A stretch of DNA of 40,997 nt, from positions 1 to 40,997 of the forward strand of contig CAJJCP010000006.1 of the NCBI GenBank assembly GCA_905182715.1. Reading direction: 5' to 3'. The position numbers and the translations under genes are program-made. This stretch comes from an uncultured Candidatus Poseidoniales archaeon. GTDB taxonomy: Archaea; Thermoplasmatota; Poseidoniia; Poseidoniales; Poseidoniaceae. Below are positions 32,563 to 40,977 of this stretch, piece by piece; position 1 is the stretch's first letter, and each line of letters starts with the position of its first letter. Under the pieces are notes generated by a model. The model worked only from the letters and a program-made list of their open reading frames with translations, had not been told where the DNA came from and searched no databases.

Positions 32563-33855
32563 GAAATCTGAGAACTCTTCTTCAGGTTCCTCAAAGGTAT
32601 TCCGAGTCTCTTTTGGTGGCTCAGGTTGTACTTCTTCATGCACGTGTTCCTCTTGAGGAGGTGCTGATTTTCGCTTACGAACTGATTTCTTCTTCGGAGG
32701 GCCAGCCGATTTCTTTGAGGTCGGAGCTGCTGATGTAAAGTGCTCCTTCTGCTGCTTTGGAGGCCCACTTGAAGTCACGCTTGAAGTCACGCTTGAAGTC
32801 ACGCTTGAACGTGTTTGACGTGGGGCTGAAGAGGATTGTGTCATAGGTACAGATATAACCGAGGATTGCTCAGTGACTTCACGCTTCATTTCTTTGGATT
32901 CAATCGTTTCAACGACCGATGAGCCCTTGCCGCCGAATTCGTTTGTCGAGCCCATGCTTGGGCCTGATGAGAGGACGCTGTCGAGATCAAAGCCAGCAAG
33001 CGCTGGTTCGGAAGATGATTTCTTTGAAGGTTGAGGTTGATTTTTAGAAGCCTGCTTACGCGCTTCATTTTTACGTTCAGTCGGCGATGTTAATCCAGAT
33101 GATTTTGCTGATTTGACGTCTTGCTTCACTTGCTTGATTGCGGCCATACCCGATTTACCAAGCAATGTTTTCATTGTAGATTTTGCACCTTGATGTACGA
33201 ACATCTTGGAAAGAATGAATGCTCCAATTCCTCCACCGACACCAAAGGCCAAGAAAAAGAGAATATATCCGGTTCGACCGATGAATGCTACATCTCCATA
33301 GACCCATTCGTCATCTGATTCACCGTTTGAACTAATGGTGGCTCCATCCAGTTCAATACTTGTGACAAAAACATAAACCCGTTCGTTGTTATTTGTGCCG
33401 ATTGAAAGACTGCAGTCTTCTTCAGCGGTTTGGAAATTGTTGTAATATCCTTGTGTGTTCCCGCTTGAATTCATTTGAACCAGATAGCCGTTGATGCTCA
33501 CTGGTTGATGCCATTCATCCAAAGATGTCATTCCATCATGGATGTTTTCGGTCGTTGGGATGAGACCGAGGATATACCAGCGTGAATCTGAATCTTGGTC
33601 TATTTCGTCAAGGTCGACCGAGCCTGCTCCAGTCTCAGGAAGAAGTGGCATATCCCAATTCTTGACATCAATTCGCGAACCTTCACCATCGACAACGTCT
33701 TTTGCCATTTGGAAAGACATGCTTTCAATGGCAACACTTGTCGTTACACCGAAGTCAAGGCCTCTTGCCCCAGTTGATTCGGAGTGGGATGAATAAAACT
33801 GACTTGCTGCAAGATACCCGGTGAAGGAAACCGTCGATGAATAATTCGTCTCCAA
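32554..33855 (-). CDS. Membrane lipoprotein, main part downstream of an in-frame stop
   Basis: Same frame as the signal-peptide piece at 33859-34065 but separated from it by TGA at 33859-33861. Its external domain of about 180 residues (TVSFTGYLAASQFYSSHSES to YVFVTSIELDGATI) is of unknown family. A transmembrane helix, GRTGYILFFLAFGVGGGIGA, follows. The long cytosolic tail is low-complexity: Lys/Ser/Pro-rich with SSVTSSVTSSVTSS, and acidic at the very end. A TTG at 33855 could serve as a separate start, but a mutated or misread Trp codon (TGG to TGA) is more likely. With the N-terminus it would be 502 aa. Confidence 0.65.
   Translation of the reverse strand: METNYSSTVSFTGYLAASQFYSSHSESTGARGLDFGVTTSVAIESMSFQMAKDVVDGEGSRIDVKNWDMPLLPETGAGSVDLDEIDQDSDSRWYILGLIPTTENIHDGMTSLDEWHQPVSINGYLVQMNSSGNTQGYYNNFQTAEEDCSLSIGTNNNERVYVFVTSIELDGATISSNGESDDEWVYGDVAFIGRTGYILFFLAFGVGGGIGAFILSKMFVHQGAKSTMKTLLGKSGMAAIKQVKQDVKSAKSSGLTSPTERKNEARKQASKNQPQPSKKSSSEPALAGFDLDSVLSSGPSMGSTNEFGGKGSSVVETIESKEMKREVTEQSSVISVPMTQSSSAPRQTRSSVTSSVTSSVTSSGPPKQQKEHFTSAAPTSKKSAGPPKKKSVRKRKSAPPQEEHVHEEVQPEPPKETRNTFEEPEEEFSDFSF
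32768..32809. repeat. 12-bp tandem repeat inside the lipoprotein gene
   Basis: Three and a half copies of CTTGAAGTCACG in a row, encoding SSVT repeats (minus strand) in the low-complexity cytosolic tail. Copy number is likely variable between strains. Confidence 0.85.
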
Positions 33856-33858
33856 GTC

Positions 33859-34065
33859 TCATCTTGGCCGAAGAACAACCGATTGCTTCAAGGCCTGAAT
33901 ATTCGTACTTTCGGAACCTAATCCGCTTGTCACCGTCGTCGATTCACGAGAAAATTGAACGTCAATTTCGCCGTTATCCGCCCCCCATGAGGCTGTTGAA
34001 GGGCCTAAACATCCAGCAAGAGCCATGCTGAGGACGAGTAAGACGGCGAATCGGCCTCGGCGCAT
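33859..34065 (-). CDS. Lipoprotein signal peptide piece of the interrupted gene
   Basis: It encodes MRRGRFAVLLVLSMALAGC, a clear lipoprotein signal peptide with lipobox MALAGC. About 50 further residues follow, SSWGADNGEIDVQF-like sequence ending SVVLRPR, before a TGA. The next codons (DLETNYSSTV) continue in the same frame as the main part, so both belong to one gene of about 502 aa. A short stand-alone lipoprotein of 68 aa is possible but less likely. Confidence 0.6.
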   Translation of the reverse strand: MRRGRFAVLLVLSMALAGCLGPSTASWGADNGEIDVQFSRESTTVTSGLGSESTNIQALKQSVVLRPR

Positions 34066-34138
34066 GATTGACCGAGGGGTGCTTTAGTTTGAGAACTCTT
34101 CCATTCATTTCCAAGGAAATTAGTACAAAAAGAGAAGG

Positions 34139-34221
34139 CGCCGAGAGAGGGATTCGAACCCCCGAGTCCAAGGGACAGTGGATTTCAAGTCCACCGCAAT
34201 ACCGGGCTATGCGATCTCGGC
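34139..34221 (-). tRNA. tRNA-Ser (anticodon TGA)
   Basis: The reverse strand folds as a class II tRNA: acceptor stem GCCGAGA/TCTCGGC, anticodon stem GTGGA/TCCAC with loop CTTGAAA (anticodon TGA), a long variable arm, and T arm GGGGG-TTCGAAT-CCCTC. The discriminator base is G, as in archaeal serine tRNAs, and CCA is not encoded. The length is about 83 bases. No intron is seen. Confidence 0.93.
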
Positions 34222-34285
34222 AAAAAGTCGGGATGGAAAACCCCGTTATCGCATGTACAGGTCGGATGACTGTTCAATATGAGGC

Positions 34286-34967
34286 TTACGCTTCATCTTC
34301 TTCATCGCTCGAGCGAATGTGAACGATGATTGCAGCGAGGCTTAAGCCTGAAACAGCGGCAAGCAAGCGTCATGCCTGGCAAAAACCCATCGGAATCCGA
34401 AGAAGAAGACTGAGAGGAAATCACTTGTTCGAGGTCTGCTCGGAAATCATCGGCCTTCCATGAGTCGCCAGTCCAAGCGATTTTCGGTTTCATGCCGTCC
34501 ATGATGTACGTAATAGTTGAATGGCCGACTGAAAAGTCAATGTCGACTTCTCCGTTACTGATACAAGACAAACGGTCATCTTCTCCCCATTCATAGCCCT
34601 CATCACACATGCAGTGTTTTCCGTCACCAGTTCCCATTTCCCAGCCATTGCCATTACAGACAATAGGGGCCATTTCGTCTTTAGGCTCGAGAGATTTAGG
34701 CATCGGAATTGCAGAGAGATTGGTCGAGTTTGGCGCCCATGCAATATATCCCGGATCTACAAAATCGTCAACGCCGACCATGGAAGCCTCCCAGCCTGCA
34801 CTGCTCGTATTCCAGGCGTACATCGACCAATACCATGACCAGTCGCTCGGACTGTTCACATCGTCGAGTGCTTCCACAAAATGGCCATAGGTCGGGTCGT
34901 TCGAAAACGAGGCGTTCAAGCCAGCACCAGCAAAGGCCCCTTTGGTGAGGTGGTAAGCATTGAAATC
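34286..34967 (-). CDS. Continuation of the Sco protein: second DUF4430-like domain and sorting tail
   Basis: This part belongs with the Sco gene upstream but is shifted by one base near 34968. It encodes FNAYHLTKGAFAGAGLNASF and a second DUF4430-like domain (TYGHFVEALDDVNSPSDWSW). A short Cys-rich stretch follows (VCNGNGWEMGTGDGKHCMCD), then a further small domain and DSDGFLPGMTLA. A second shift near 34362 (one extra base in GCTTGCC) hides the true end, AAVSGLSLAAIIVHIRSSDE with stop at 34286-34288. That end is a hydrophobic helix and short polar tail after LPGM, a PGF-CTERM-like sorting signal. Without repair the frame runs to 34302 and ends HRSHSLER. Confidence 0.65.
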
Positions 34968-35835
34968 AGTCTGAAGCGAATGGTCTCTCTGTCGTATTAT
35001 CAGGGTAGAGGATTTGAATCGAAGCATTTGGTTCATTCAGTTGAGGGAGTGCGAGGCCCGAAGTGTTCGCATTCGACGCTGCCCAAGCGAGATGTTCGTT
35101 TTCCAAAGCATCGATGTCGTCAATTCCAACCATGGACTCTTCCCACGCCATTGAAGAACTGTTGAAGGTGTGGAGGGCCCAATACCAAGACCAATCTGCG
35201 GGAGATTCAATTCCGTTGATTGATTGAACAAAATGCCCGTATTGGCCATAGGTTGCATTGAAGGTCCAATTGGCCTCTTCTGCAATGATTTCATTGAGGG
35301 TCCAACCTGTTGGTTCAAACATCATTTCACTTGAATTTCCAGACGCGTCAACAAATGTAACGGTCGGTTCAGAATTCGCTATGTGGGCCTGGATTACTTC
35401 TTCTTGAACGATGACACCAAAGGAGTTGTAGACGTCGGCAAGGAGATCTGATTCGCCAGTCAAATGGGGCCACTCAACACCGTGAAGGGCTGTGAACTCC
35501 GTGAGGCGTTCGGGTGTATCATAACCTGGGTCAACAGAAATTGAGATGAATTGGACTTCTTCGGCATCAGATTCTGAAAGACCTTCTTGAACTAATTTGA
35601 GGGATTGGGTAATCACGGGACATACGTCTATGCATCGAGTAAAAATAAATGCAACCACATGAACTTCGGAGAGGCTTTGGGAAAAGGTGAAGTTCTCATT
35701 GTTTTGGTCTGTAAGGGTAAAATCAAGGACTTCGGCTCGTGATAACTGATGTCCCTTGTATGCTGAAGATAAAGGCGTAGAAGCAATGAGGAGTAAACCG
35801 GCAATCAAGACGGTGACGAATCTACCTTTGTCCAT
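34966..35835 (-). CDS. sco1: Sco/SenC-type copper chaperone with DUF4430-like domain, N-terminal part
   Basis: This extracellular thioredoxin-fold protein of cytochrome oxidase assembly probably delivers copper to the CuA site of CoxB. It has a signal peptide (MDKGRFVTVLIAGLLLIAST), the Sco CxxxC motif FTRCIDVCPVI (Cys68, Cys72), VQFISISVDPGYDTPERL, and AHIANSEPTVTFVD holding the third ligand His. After the Sco domain (to about residue 175) it continues into a domain like DUF4430 (YGQYGHFVQSINGIESPADW). The frame stops at 34966, but homology continues one frame over. It is last in the cox operon, 54 bases after coxD. ATG 35835 is chosen over 35865 for the signal peptide. Confidence 0.88.
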   Translation of the reverse strand: MDKGRFVTVLIAGLLLIASTPLSSAYKGHQLSRAEVLDFTLTDQNNENFTFSQSLSEVHVVAFIFTRCIDVCPVITQSLKLVQEGLSESDAEEVQFISISVDPGYDTPERLTEFTALHGVEWPHLTGESDLLADVYNSFGVIVQEEVIQAHIANSEPTVTFVDASGNSSEMMFEPTGWTLNEIIAEEANWTFNATYGQYGHFVQSINGIESPADWSWYWALHTFNSSSMAWEESMVGIDDIDALENEHLAWAASNANTSGLALPQLNEPNASIQILYPDNTTERPFASD

Positions 35836-35889
35836 AATAATTATCCGAGAGGTGGAGTCTATCAAACCTTTGCCGACTATGTAATCCGC

Positions 35890-36279
35890 TTAACGCGTCT
35901 CAGCATAATCCCAGTTTGGTGTACACCAACTTGGAAGGTCAGTAACACCAGCAGGGTTTGACAAACCAATACCCCAGAGCATCAGGATAACAAAGAGTAC
36001 TGGGAACAGTGCTGTACGAGTGTAGATACGAGGATCGTCTTTCAAATGCATGAAGAAAGCTGCTATTCCGAATCCTTTGACGATACCGACGACAATCAAA
36101 ATAATCCAGACTGCCATTTTCGTAATTTTAATTTCCGTCCCAGGAATCTTTTCAAAGAAAACTGCACCGACTTCAAACAAGGTGAAGAACATCAATACGA
36201 GGAAGTTCCAAAAATAAATGTCTTTACCAGTCTTGGTCATTAGCCAGTGTTCCAATCCTTTCGTAGCATGTTCGCCCAT
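35890..36279 (-). CDS. coxD: Cytochrome c oxidase subunit IV
   Basis: A 129-aa membrane protein with three helices (FWNFLVLMFFTLFEVGAVFF, MAVWIILIVVGIVKGFGIAA and TALFPVLFVILMLWGIGLS), as in prokaryotic subunit IV. The block KGFGIAAFFMHLKDDPRIY is the typical VxxFFMHLK signature of the family. It starts 9 bases after coxC stops and probably stabilises the catalytic core. A short external tail ends in LPSWCTPNWDYAETR. Confidence 0.9.
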   Translation of the reverse strand: MGEHATKGLEHWLMTKTGKDIYFWNFLVLMFFTLFEVGAVFFEKIPGTEIKITKMAVWIILIVVGIVKGFGIAAFFMHLKDDPRIYTRTALFPVLFVILMLWGIGLSNPAGVTDLPSWCTPNWDYAETR

Positions 36280-36288
36280 TTTTTCACC

Positions 36289-37599
36289 TCAGTATAGATA
36301 GAATGCTGGGAAGATAACAACCCAAGCCAAGTCGACAAAGTGCCAGTAGAGTCCGAAGTATTCGATACCCTGTGCATTGTCTTCATCAAAGCCAACCGTG
36401 TCAGCCTTGAAGACGAGATACAGCATAACCAGCAAGCCGATGAAGACGTGCAGTCCGTGTGCTCCCGTAGCGATGTAGAAGATGGAACCCTGAACAGTTC
36501 CGATGTCGAAGCCTTCTGCAACCAAATGGCTCCATTCAACAAGTTTGAGAACGATGAACAGAGAACCAAGCAAGAGAGTGGCAATCAGATAGTTGCGGAT
36601 TTCGGCTTTTCGGGTTGGCATGATTTTGCCCATTAAGCCTGTTTTGGCTTTCCAATCCTTGTTGCGTGCAGTCTTCAATGCCAAGACAATCGTATAGGAT
36701 GAAATGATCAGAGCAAAAGTATTGATTGCACCAGGAAGTAAAGTTGCAAAATCATATCGCAATAAATCCGATGCGGTTACAACCGTTCCTTCTGGGACAT
36801 CCTTACAGGCTTCAACGCCATCACGGATTGCCCAGTCAGTACACCATTCAGTCCGCATACGAAGGTAGGAAGAAAAGAAGGTTGCGAAAACCATAATCTC
36901 AGACATAATGAAGACCCACAATCCAGCCTTACGGATGTGTTCGCCTTCGAACGGGTAAGATGTAGCAATTTGTTCGCCTTCCCCATTGAACGGTAAATCT
37001 TCGAACCACCAGTTCGAAACGGCGATAACGATGGTCAGCAAGCCAACTAAACTCAAAGTGAGCATACCGAGGTCGGCAGTGACGCTTGAATTCAACATCG
37101 CTTTACAAGCGATGGCAAAGTCGGGGAATCCTGCTAAAAAGAGCAGGATACCGAAAGCAAAGATGATCGGTGAAGCTGAACCGTGGTGGTCGCCGCCATA
37201 AGCATCGCCGTGGTCATCGCCGTGGTCGTCATCACCGTTTGGTTTACTGGCGTTAAGGAATCCACCAACGCCGATGAAAGTCGTATATGTAATCGACATC
37301 AAAAGTATGGTAATTCCAGAAACACGATACGACAAATACGAGAGGTGGGCTCCAACTTCTTCATGGTGAAGGTGGTCGAGGGATTTTGCTTCAGCAGCAG
37401 TAATATTTCCATCTAATGCATATTCAACCTCTTTATGGTGATATTCATCTTCAAGTTCTTCCCAAGTATCGTGTTTCACATCGGCCATGGCAACGCCAAG
37501 GGTAGCAAACAACAGAACACCGATGGTGAGGATGATTCCTCCCATCATGACTGCGCGCATCCAAATTCCATTTTCAACCTGCGCTCCGTGTCCACTCAT
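36289..37599 (-). CDS. coxC: Cytochrome c oxidase subunit III
   Basis: This 436-aa subunit has at least seven helices. Family blocks are HIRKAGLWVFIMSEIMVFAT, FFSSYLR, LLGSLFIVLKLVEWSHLV, GAHGLHVFIGLLVMLY and FGLYWHFVDLAWVVIFPAFY (HFVDxxW). It is longer than typical (about 270 aa). The N-terminal ~190 residues add two or three helices and a loop rich in His and Asp (DDDHGDDHGDAYGGDHHG, about 37182-37238). The start overlaps the coxA stop by ATGA. The longer open frame upstream is inside coxA and is not used. Confidence 0.95.
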   Translation of the reverse strand: MSGHGAQVENGIWMRAVMMGGIILTIGVLLFATLGVAMADVKHDTWEELEDEYHHKEVEYALDGNITAAEAKSLDHLHHEEVGAHLSYLSYRVSGITILLMSITYTTFIGVGGFLNASKPNGDDDHGDDHGDAYGGDHHGSASPIIFAFGILLFLAGFPDFAIACKAMLNSSVTADLGMLTLSLVGLLTIVIAVSNWWFEDLPFNGEGEQIATSYPFEGEHIRKAGLWVFIMSEIMVFATFFSSYLRMRTEWCTDWAIRDGVEACKDVPEGTVVTASDLLRYDFATLLPGAINTFALIISSYTIVLALKTARNKDWKAKTGLMGKIMPTRKAEIRNYLIATLLLGSLFIVLKLVEWSHLVAEGFDIGTVQGSIFYIATGAHGLHVFIGLLVMLYLVFKADTVGFDEDNAQGIEYFGLYWHFVDLAWVVIFPAFYLY

Positions 37600-39935
37600 T
37601 CTTCCGCCTCCTTGATGACAATGGCCTTGGGTTTTGTATTCCACAGTTTATCGCCTATAGATGTCTTTGAAGGTGTATGATGTCCATACTTGATGTTCAT
37701 ATCACCCTGAGTCGGAATGACATCGAAGGATGGGGTCGGTGGAGGAGAAGTTGTTGCCCATTCGAGCGACCATCCGCCCCATGGATCCTTGCCGGCAGGC
37801 TCACCATGTCTGTTCGACTTGATGATGTTCCACACGAGTAAGAGTTGGCTTAATCCAAAGATGAACGAGAAGATACTGATGGCTATGTTGTATTCTGCAA
37901 AGCCACTTTCCACAGTATAGCTGTGTGTTCGGCGCGGCATGCCCATGATTCCAAGAGCGTGCATTGGCCAGAACGTAGCGTTGTATGCAGAGAAACCAAT
38001 CAAGAAATGCCACAGGCCAAGCGTCTCATCGAGTTTCTTGCCAGTGGCCTTTGGGTACCAGTAGTACACACCAGAGAAAAGAGCGAAGACAGTACCGCCG
38101 ATGAAGACATAGTGGAAGTGAGCGACAACGAAGTAAGAATCGTGGAAGTGCATGTCCATGCCGGCAACAGGGAAGAACATTCCAGAGATTCCACCAAGCG
38201 TGAAGGTGATGAGGAATCCAAGCGACCACAGAGTATGGGTGCGCATGACAAGGCTACCGCCCCAAATCGTCATCAGCCAGTTGAAGATTTTCGCGCCCGT
38301 CGGAATAGCGACTGCCATCGTGGTAATCATGAAAGCAGCACGCCAGAATGGATCCATTCCCGAGGTGAGCATGTGATGGCCCCAGACAATGAAACCAACA
38401 ATTCCGATACCCGCCATTGCAAAGACCATCGATTTGTAACCGAAAATCGAACGGCGAGCACTGGTTGCTAGAACTTCAGAGACGATTCCGAAGGCCGGTA
38501 TAATCACCACGTAGACTTCTGGGTGTCCGAAGAACCAGAACAGATGCTGGAACAGTAAACTGTCTCCTCCGGAGGTGAAAAACACCGTTCCGATGGTATG
38601 GTCGAATAAGAGGAATGCCACACCGATGATGAATGCGGGCAAGGACATGTAGAGCATGAACACACTGACGAAGACAGACCAGGAGAACAATGGCATCTTC
38701 ATCCATCCAACTCCAGGAGCGCGCATGGTAAACACCGTGGTGATGAAGTTGACACCACCAAGAGTCGAAGAAGCACCAAGCATCAGCATTCCAGAGATGA
38801 AAGCGGTTGTTCCGGGATTTGACCCATATTGGGCCATTTCTGGGCCAAGGCTTCCTTCTGTCAAAGAAGAATATGGAGGGTACATGACCCACGTAATATC
38901 GGCTCCTTCACCAGACCAAATTCCAGTGTAAATCAAGGGGCTTGAGAACACCAAGAGCCAAAGACCCATGGCGTTGATCCGTGGAAATGCAAGGTCCTTT
39001 GCGCCAATTTGAAGCGGTAAAACATAGTTCATGAAGCCGGCAATCATTGGCATAGCAGCCAAGAAAATCATGGTCGTTCCGTGAAGGGTGAAGAAAGAGT
39101 TGTATTCAGTCTCGGTCAAGAATGTGTTCTCGGGTAAAGCGAGTTGAATACGGAACAGAAGTGCTAACACTCCACCGACAAGGAAGAACGTAAATCCAAA
39201 CAAGAAGTAAAGAATTCCGACTTCTTTGTGGTCTGTGGTGGTCAACCAAGGCTTGAGGTATGACCAGAATTTTGAGATGGTGAACGTTTGAGGTGAGCGG
39301 GTATAGAAAACCCACAAGACGCCCAGCAAGACCATGCCAAGTGAAAGACCAATGGCGGTAAGAAGAACAACCAAAGTACGAGCGGTCGGGCCCGTAGCGT
39401 CTGCATTCAATCCAGGAATAGAAAGGTCCGCTTGATTCCAATAGTCGCCACCAGCACCAGCGCCGCCGTTGACGGCGTTACCGTAGACTGTGAATTCAAC
39501 AACTTTGGAATCGTCCGCAGGAGCGACCCATTCGAAATCCCAAGTTCGAACGGTATTTCCTTCTGTTGTATGCGTGAGTCCGCCGTCCATCTCGTGGCTG
39601 AGTGATTCATTGACGGTTGAAACCATACCGCCGGTGCTGAGGATTCTGAATCCACCTGCACGGCCATTCCATCCAGTGCCATCTTCTTCGATGACGCCGC
39701 CGTTGTAGAGTTCCATCACATCGTTTTGAACAGTGACTGTGAATGAATAGGTTTCACTTGCGTTAAAGGTTCCCGGCAATCCGGTTACGATGACATTCGT
39801 ATCTGGTGAAGCGCCTGCGTGACAACTGCACCCGCCGTCTGCTGCACTACCGATTCCGGTAGGCATAGCCTCGAATTGTGGAGCTGCTACAAGCATGACC
39901 AGCACGAGAGCAAGAAGAGTGAATCGCTTGTACAT
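37596..39935 (-). CDS. coxA: Cytochrome c oxidase subunit I with an N-terminal secreted domain
   Basis: The catalytic subunit reduces oxygen at a haem-copper centre and pumps protons. The core starts near residue 230 (LTTTDHKEVGILYF). Haem and copper ligands are in FTLHGTTMIF, FFGHPEVYVVIIP (crosslinked His-Tyr pair and the Glu of A1-type enzymes), VWGHHMLTSGMD and HDSYFVVAHFHYV. Before the core lies an addition of about 200 residues: signal peptide (1-23), DGGCSCHAG (C36, C38, H39), a beta-rich domain resembling choice-of-anchor/Reeler modules, and a transmembrane helix (about 184-210). It overlaps coxB by one base (TGATG) and coxC by ATGA. Confidence 0.95.
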   Translation of the reverse strand: MYKRFTLLALVLVMLVAAPQFEAMPTGIGSAADGGCSCHAGASPDTNVIVTGLPGTFNASETYSFTVTVQNDVMELYNGGVIEEDGTGWNGRAGGFRILSTGGMVSTVNESLSHEMDGGLTHTTEGNTVRTWDFEWVAPADDSKVVEFTVYGNAVNGGAGAGGDYWNQADLSIPGLNADATGPTARTLVVLLTAIGLSLGMVLLGVLWVFYTRSPQTFTISKFWSYLKPWLTTTDHKEVGILYFLFGFTFFLVGGVLALLFRIQLALPENTFLTETEYNSFFTLHGTTMIFLAAMPMIAGFMNYVLPLQIGAKDLAFPRINAMGLWLLVFSSPLIYTGIWSGEGADITWVMYPPYSSLTEGSLGPEMAQYGSNPGTTAFISGMLMLGASSTLGGVNFITTVFTMRAPGVGWMKMPLFSWSVFVSVFMLYMSLPAFIIGVAFLLFDHTIGTVFFTSGGDSLLFQHLFWFFGHPEVYVVIIPAFGIVSEVLATSARRSIFGYKSMVFAMAGIGIVGFIVWGHHMLTSGMDPFWRAAFMITTMAVAIPTGAKIFNWLMTIWGGSLVMRTHTLWSLGFLITFTLGGISGMFFPVAGMDMHFHDSYFVVAHFHYVFIGGTVFALFSGVYYWYPKATGKKLDETLGLWHFLIGFSAYNATFWPMHALGIMGMPRRTHSYTVESGFAEYNIAISIFSFIFGLSQLLLVWNIIKSNRHGEPAGKDPWGGWSLEWATTSPPPTPSFDVIPTQGDMNIKYGHHTPSKTSIGDKLWNTKPKAIVIKEAEE

Positions 39936-40918
39936 CAGTACCCGCCTCCATCGCTACCGGTATCCATTTTCTTAATTCCCGTGTCAGCTGCACATGATGC
40001 ACCATCACGAGCGACGATGTCGATGAATCCTACCATCTTCGAGTGGTAATCACCGCAATATTCAGCACAGCGAATCGGGAAAGTGCCCGCATCATCCGGC
40101 ATGAACGTCATGACTGTACCCGCCTCAAGTCCAGGGACTAAATCTTCCTTAACACCCCATTCTGGCAACCAGAATGCGTGTTGAACGCCGACATAGGCTG
40201 GATTAGAGTCATCGTGTGGGCGGGAATAGAGGTCCAAAGTAGAACTCTCATCGCAAGGGATGATCAAATTTTCACCGCCAGCAGTTGAAAGAATAGTGCC
40301 GACGGGAAGGTGCTCCCAGGTGTGAAGTAAAACGTCATTGGCGTCATAGACAGTAACGACGTTGTGGAGATTGACATCCAGATAGAAATCTGAAATCGAA
40401 GCCATTTCCGCAGCTAAATCAATGGCATAATCGAACTTTACGCCGTCTATTTCGACGGTGACATTCGTAGCCTCGGAGCCGTGGGTATCGACTGTAAGGT
40501 CACTTGCAGACCAATCGACATTGACGTAGGTGACGCTTGGGTCATCTTCCCATGTGAGTTCTTCTTGATAGTGGAATTCCCAGAACCATTGCTTACCAAT
40601 AACATCGACGTTGAAGGTGTCTTCATCGCTTGGAATGGTCCATGCGGAATAGTTCGAGGCCAAAGCAATCATTGTGAGCCAAACAACAAGAATCGTTGGC
40701 ACTAAATAGAAGGCGACTTCCAGTTTTGTGTTGTGGCTATCAACGGGGAAAGAACCAACTTCGATGTGGTACTTTTCTAAATTCTCAACAGGCTCTACAC
40801 CGTCGCGGTAGCGCAGCATAGCGATAAACATCCATCCAAAGGTGAAGACACCCACGAGGATACTCCAAAACATATATTTGTCATACACGACATTGAAAAC
40901 AGTGTCTTCAGCAGGCAT
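39935..40918 (-). CDS. coxB: Cytochrome c oxidase subunit II (CuA)
   Basis: This subunit takes electrons from a soluble donor through a binuclear CuA site. Two N-terminal helices (YMFWSILVGVFTFGWMFIAM and VAFYLVPTILVVWLTMIALA) precede the cupredoxin domain. The aromatic patch GKQWFWEFHY is present and CuA ligands are His in GVQHAFWLPEWG and the set CAEYCGDYHSKM (C-x3-C-x3-H-x2-M). An insert of about 60 residues between the aromatic patch and the ligands (TVDTHGSEATNVTVEIDG and on) makes it 327 aa. It is first in the operon, with GAGG about 9 bases before the ATG. Confidence 0.96.
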   Translation of the reverse strand: MPAEDTVFNVVYDKYMFWSILVGVFTFGWMFIAMLRYRDGVEPVENLEKYHIEVGSFPVDSHNTKLEVAFYLVPTILVVWLTMIALASNYSAWTIPSDEDTFNVDVIGKQWFWEFHYQEELTWEDDPSVTYVNVDWSASDLTVDTHGSEATNVTVEIDGVKFDYAIDLAAEMASISDFYLDVNLHNVVTVYDANDVLLHTWEHLPVGTILSTAGGENLIIPCDESSTLDLYSRPHDDSNPAYVGVQHAFWLPEWGVKEDLVPGLEAGTVMTFMPDDAGTFPIRCAEYCGDYHSKMVGFIDIVARDGASCAADTGIKKMDTGSDGGGY

Positions 40919-40954
40919 AGATTATCCTCAATAATAGGGCCGATGGTACCGAAC

Positions 40955-40977
40955 TTAAACCCTTGTAGAATACAAGG
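40955..40977 (-). promoter_or_regulatory. Promoter and inverted repeat of the cox operon
   Basis: On the minus strand CCTTGTA-TTC-TACAAGG (40961-40977), a perfect 7-bp inverted repeat with a 3-base centre, directly precedes TTTAAG (40955-40960), which lies 37-42 bases before the coxB ATG. The first is a candidate operator overlapping the BRE position, the second a TATA-like box. Confidence 0.4.

Noticed and set aside
33859-33861. TGA as a selenocysteine codon
   Set aside because: No SECIS-like hairpin or selenium machinery is seen, and the flanking sequence is not a redox motif.
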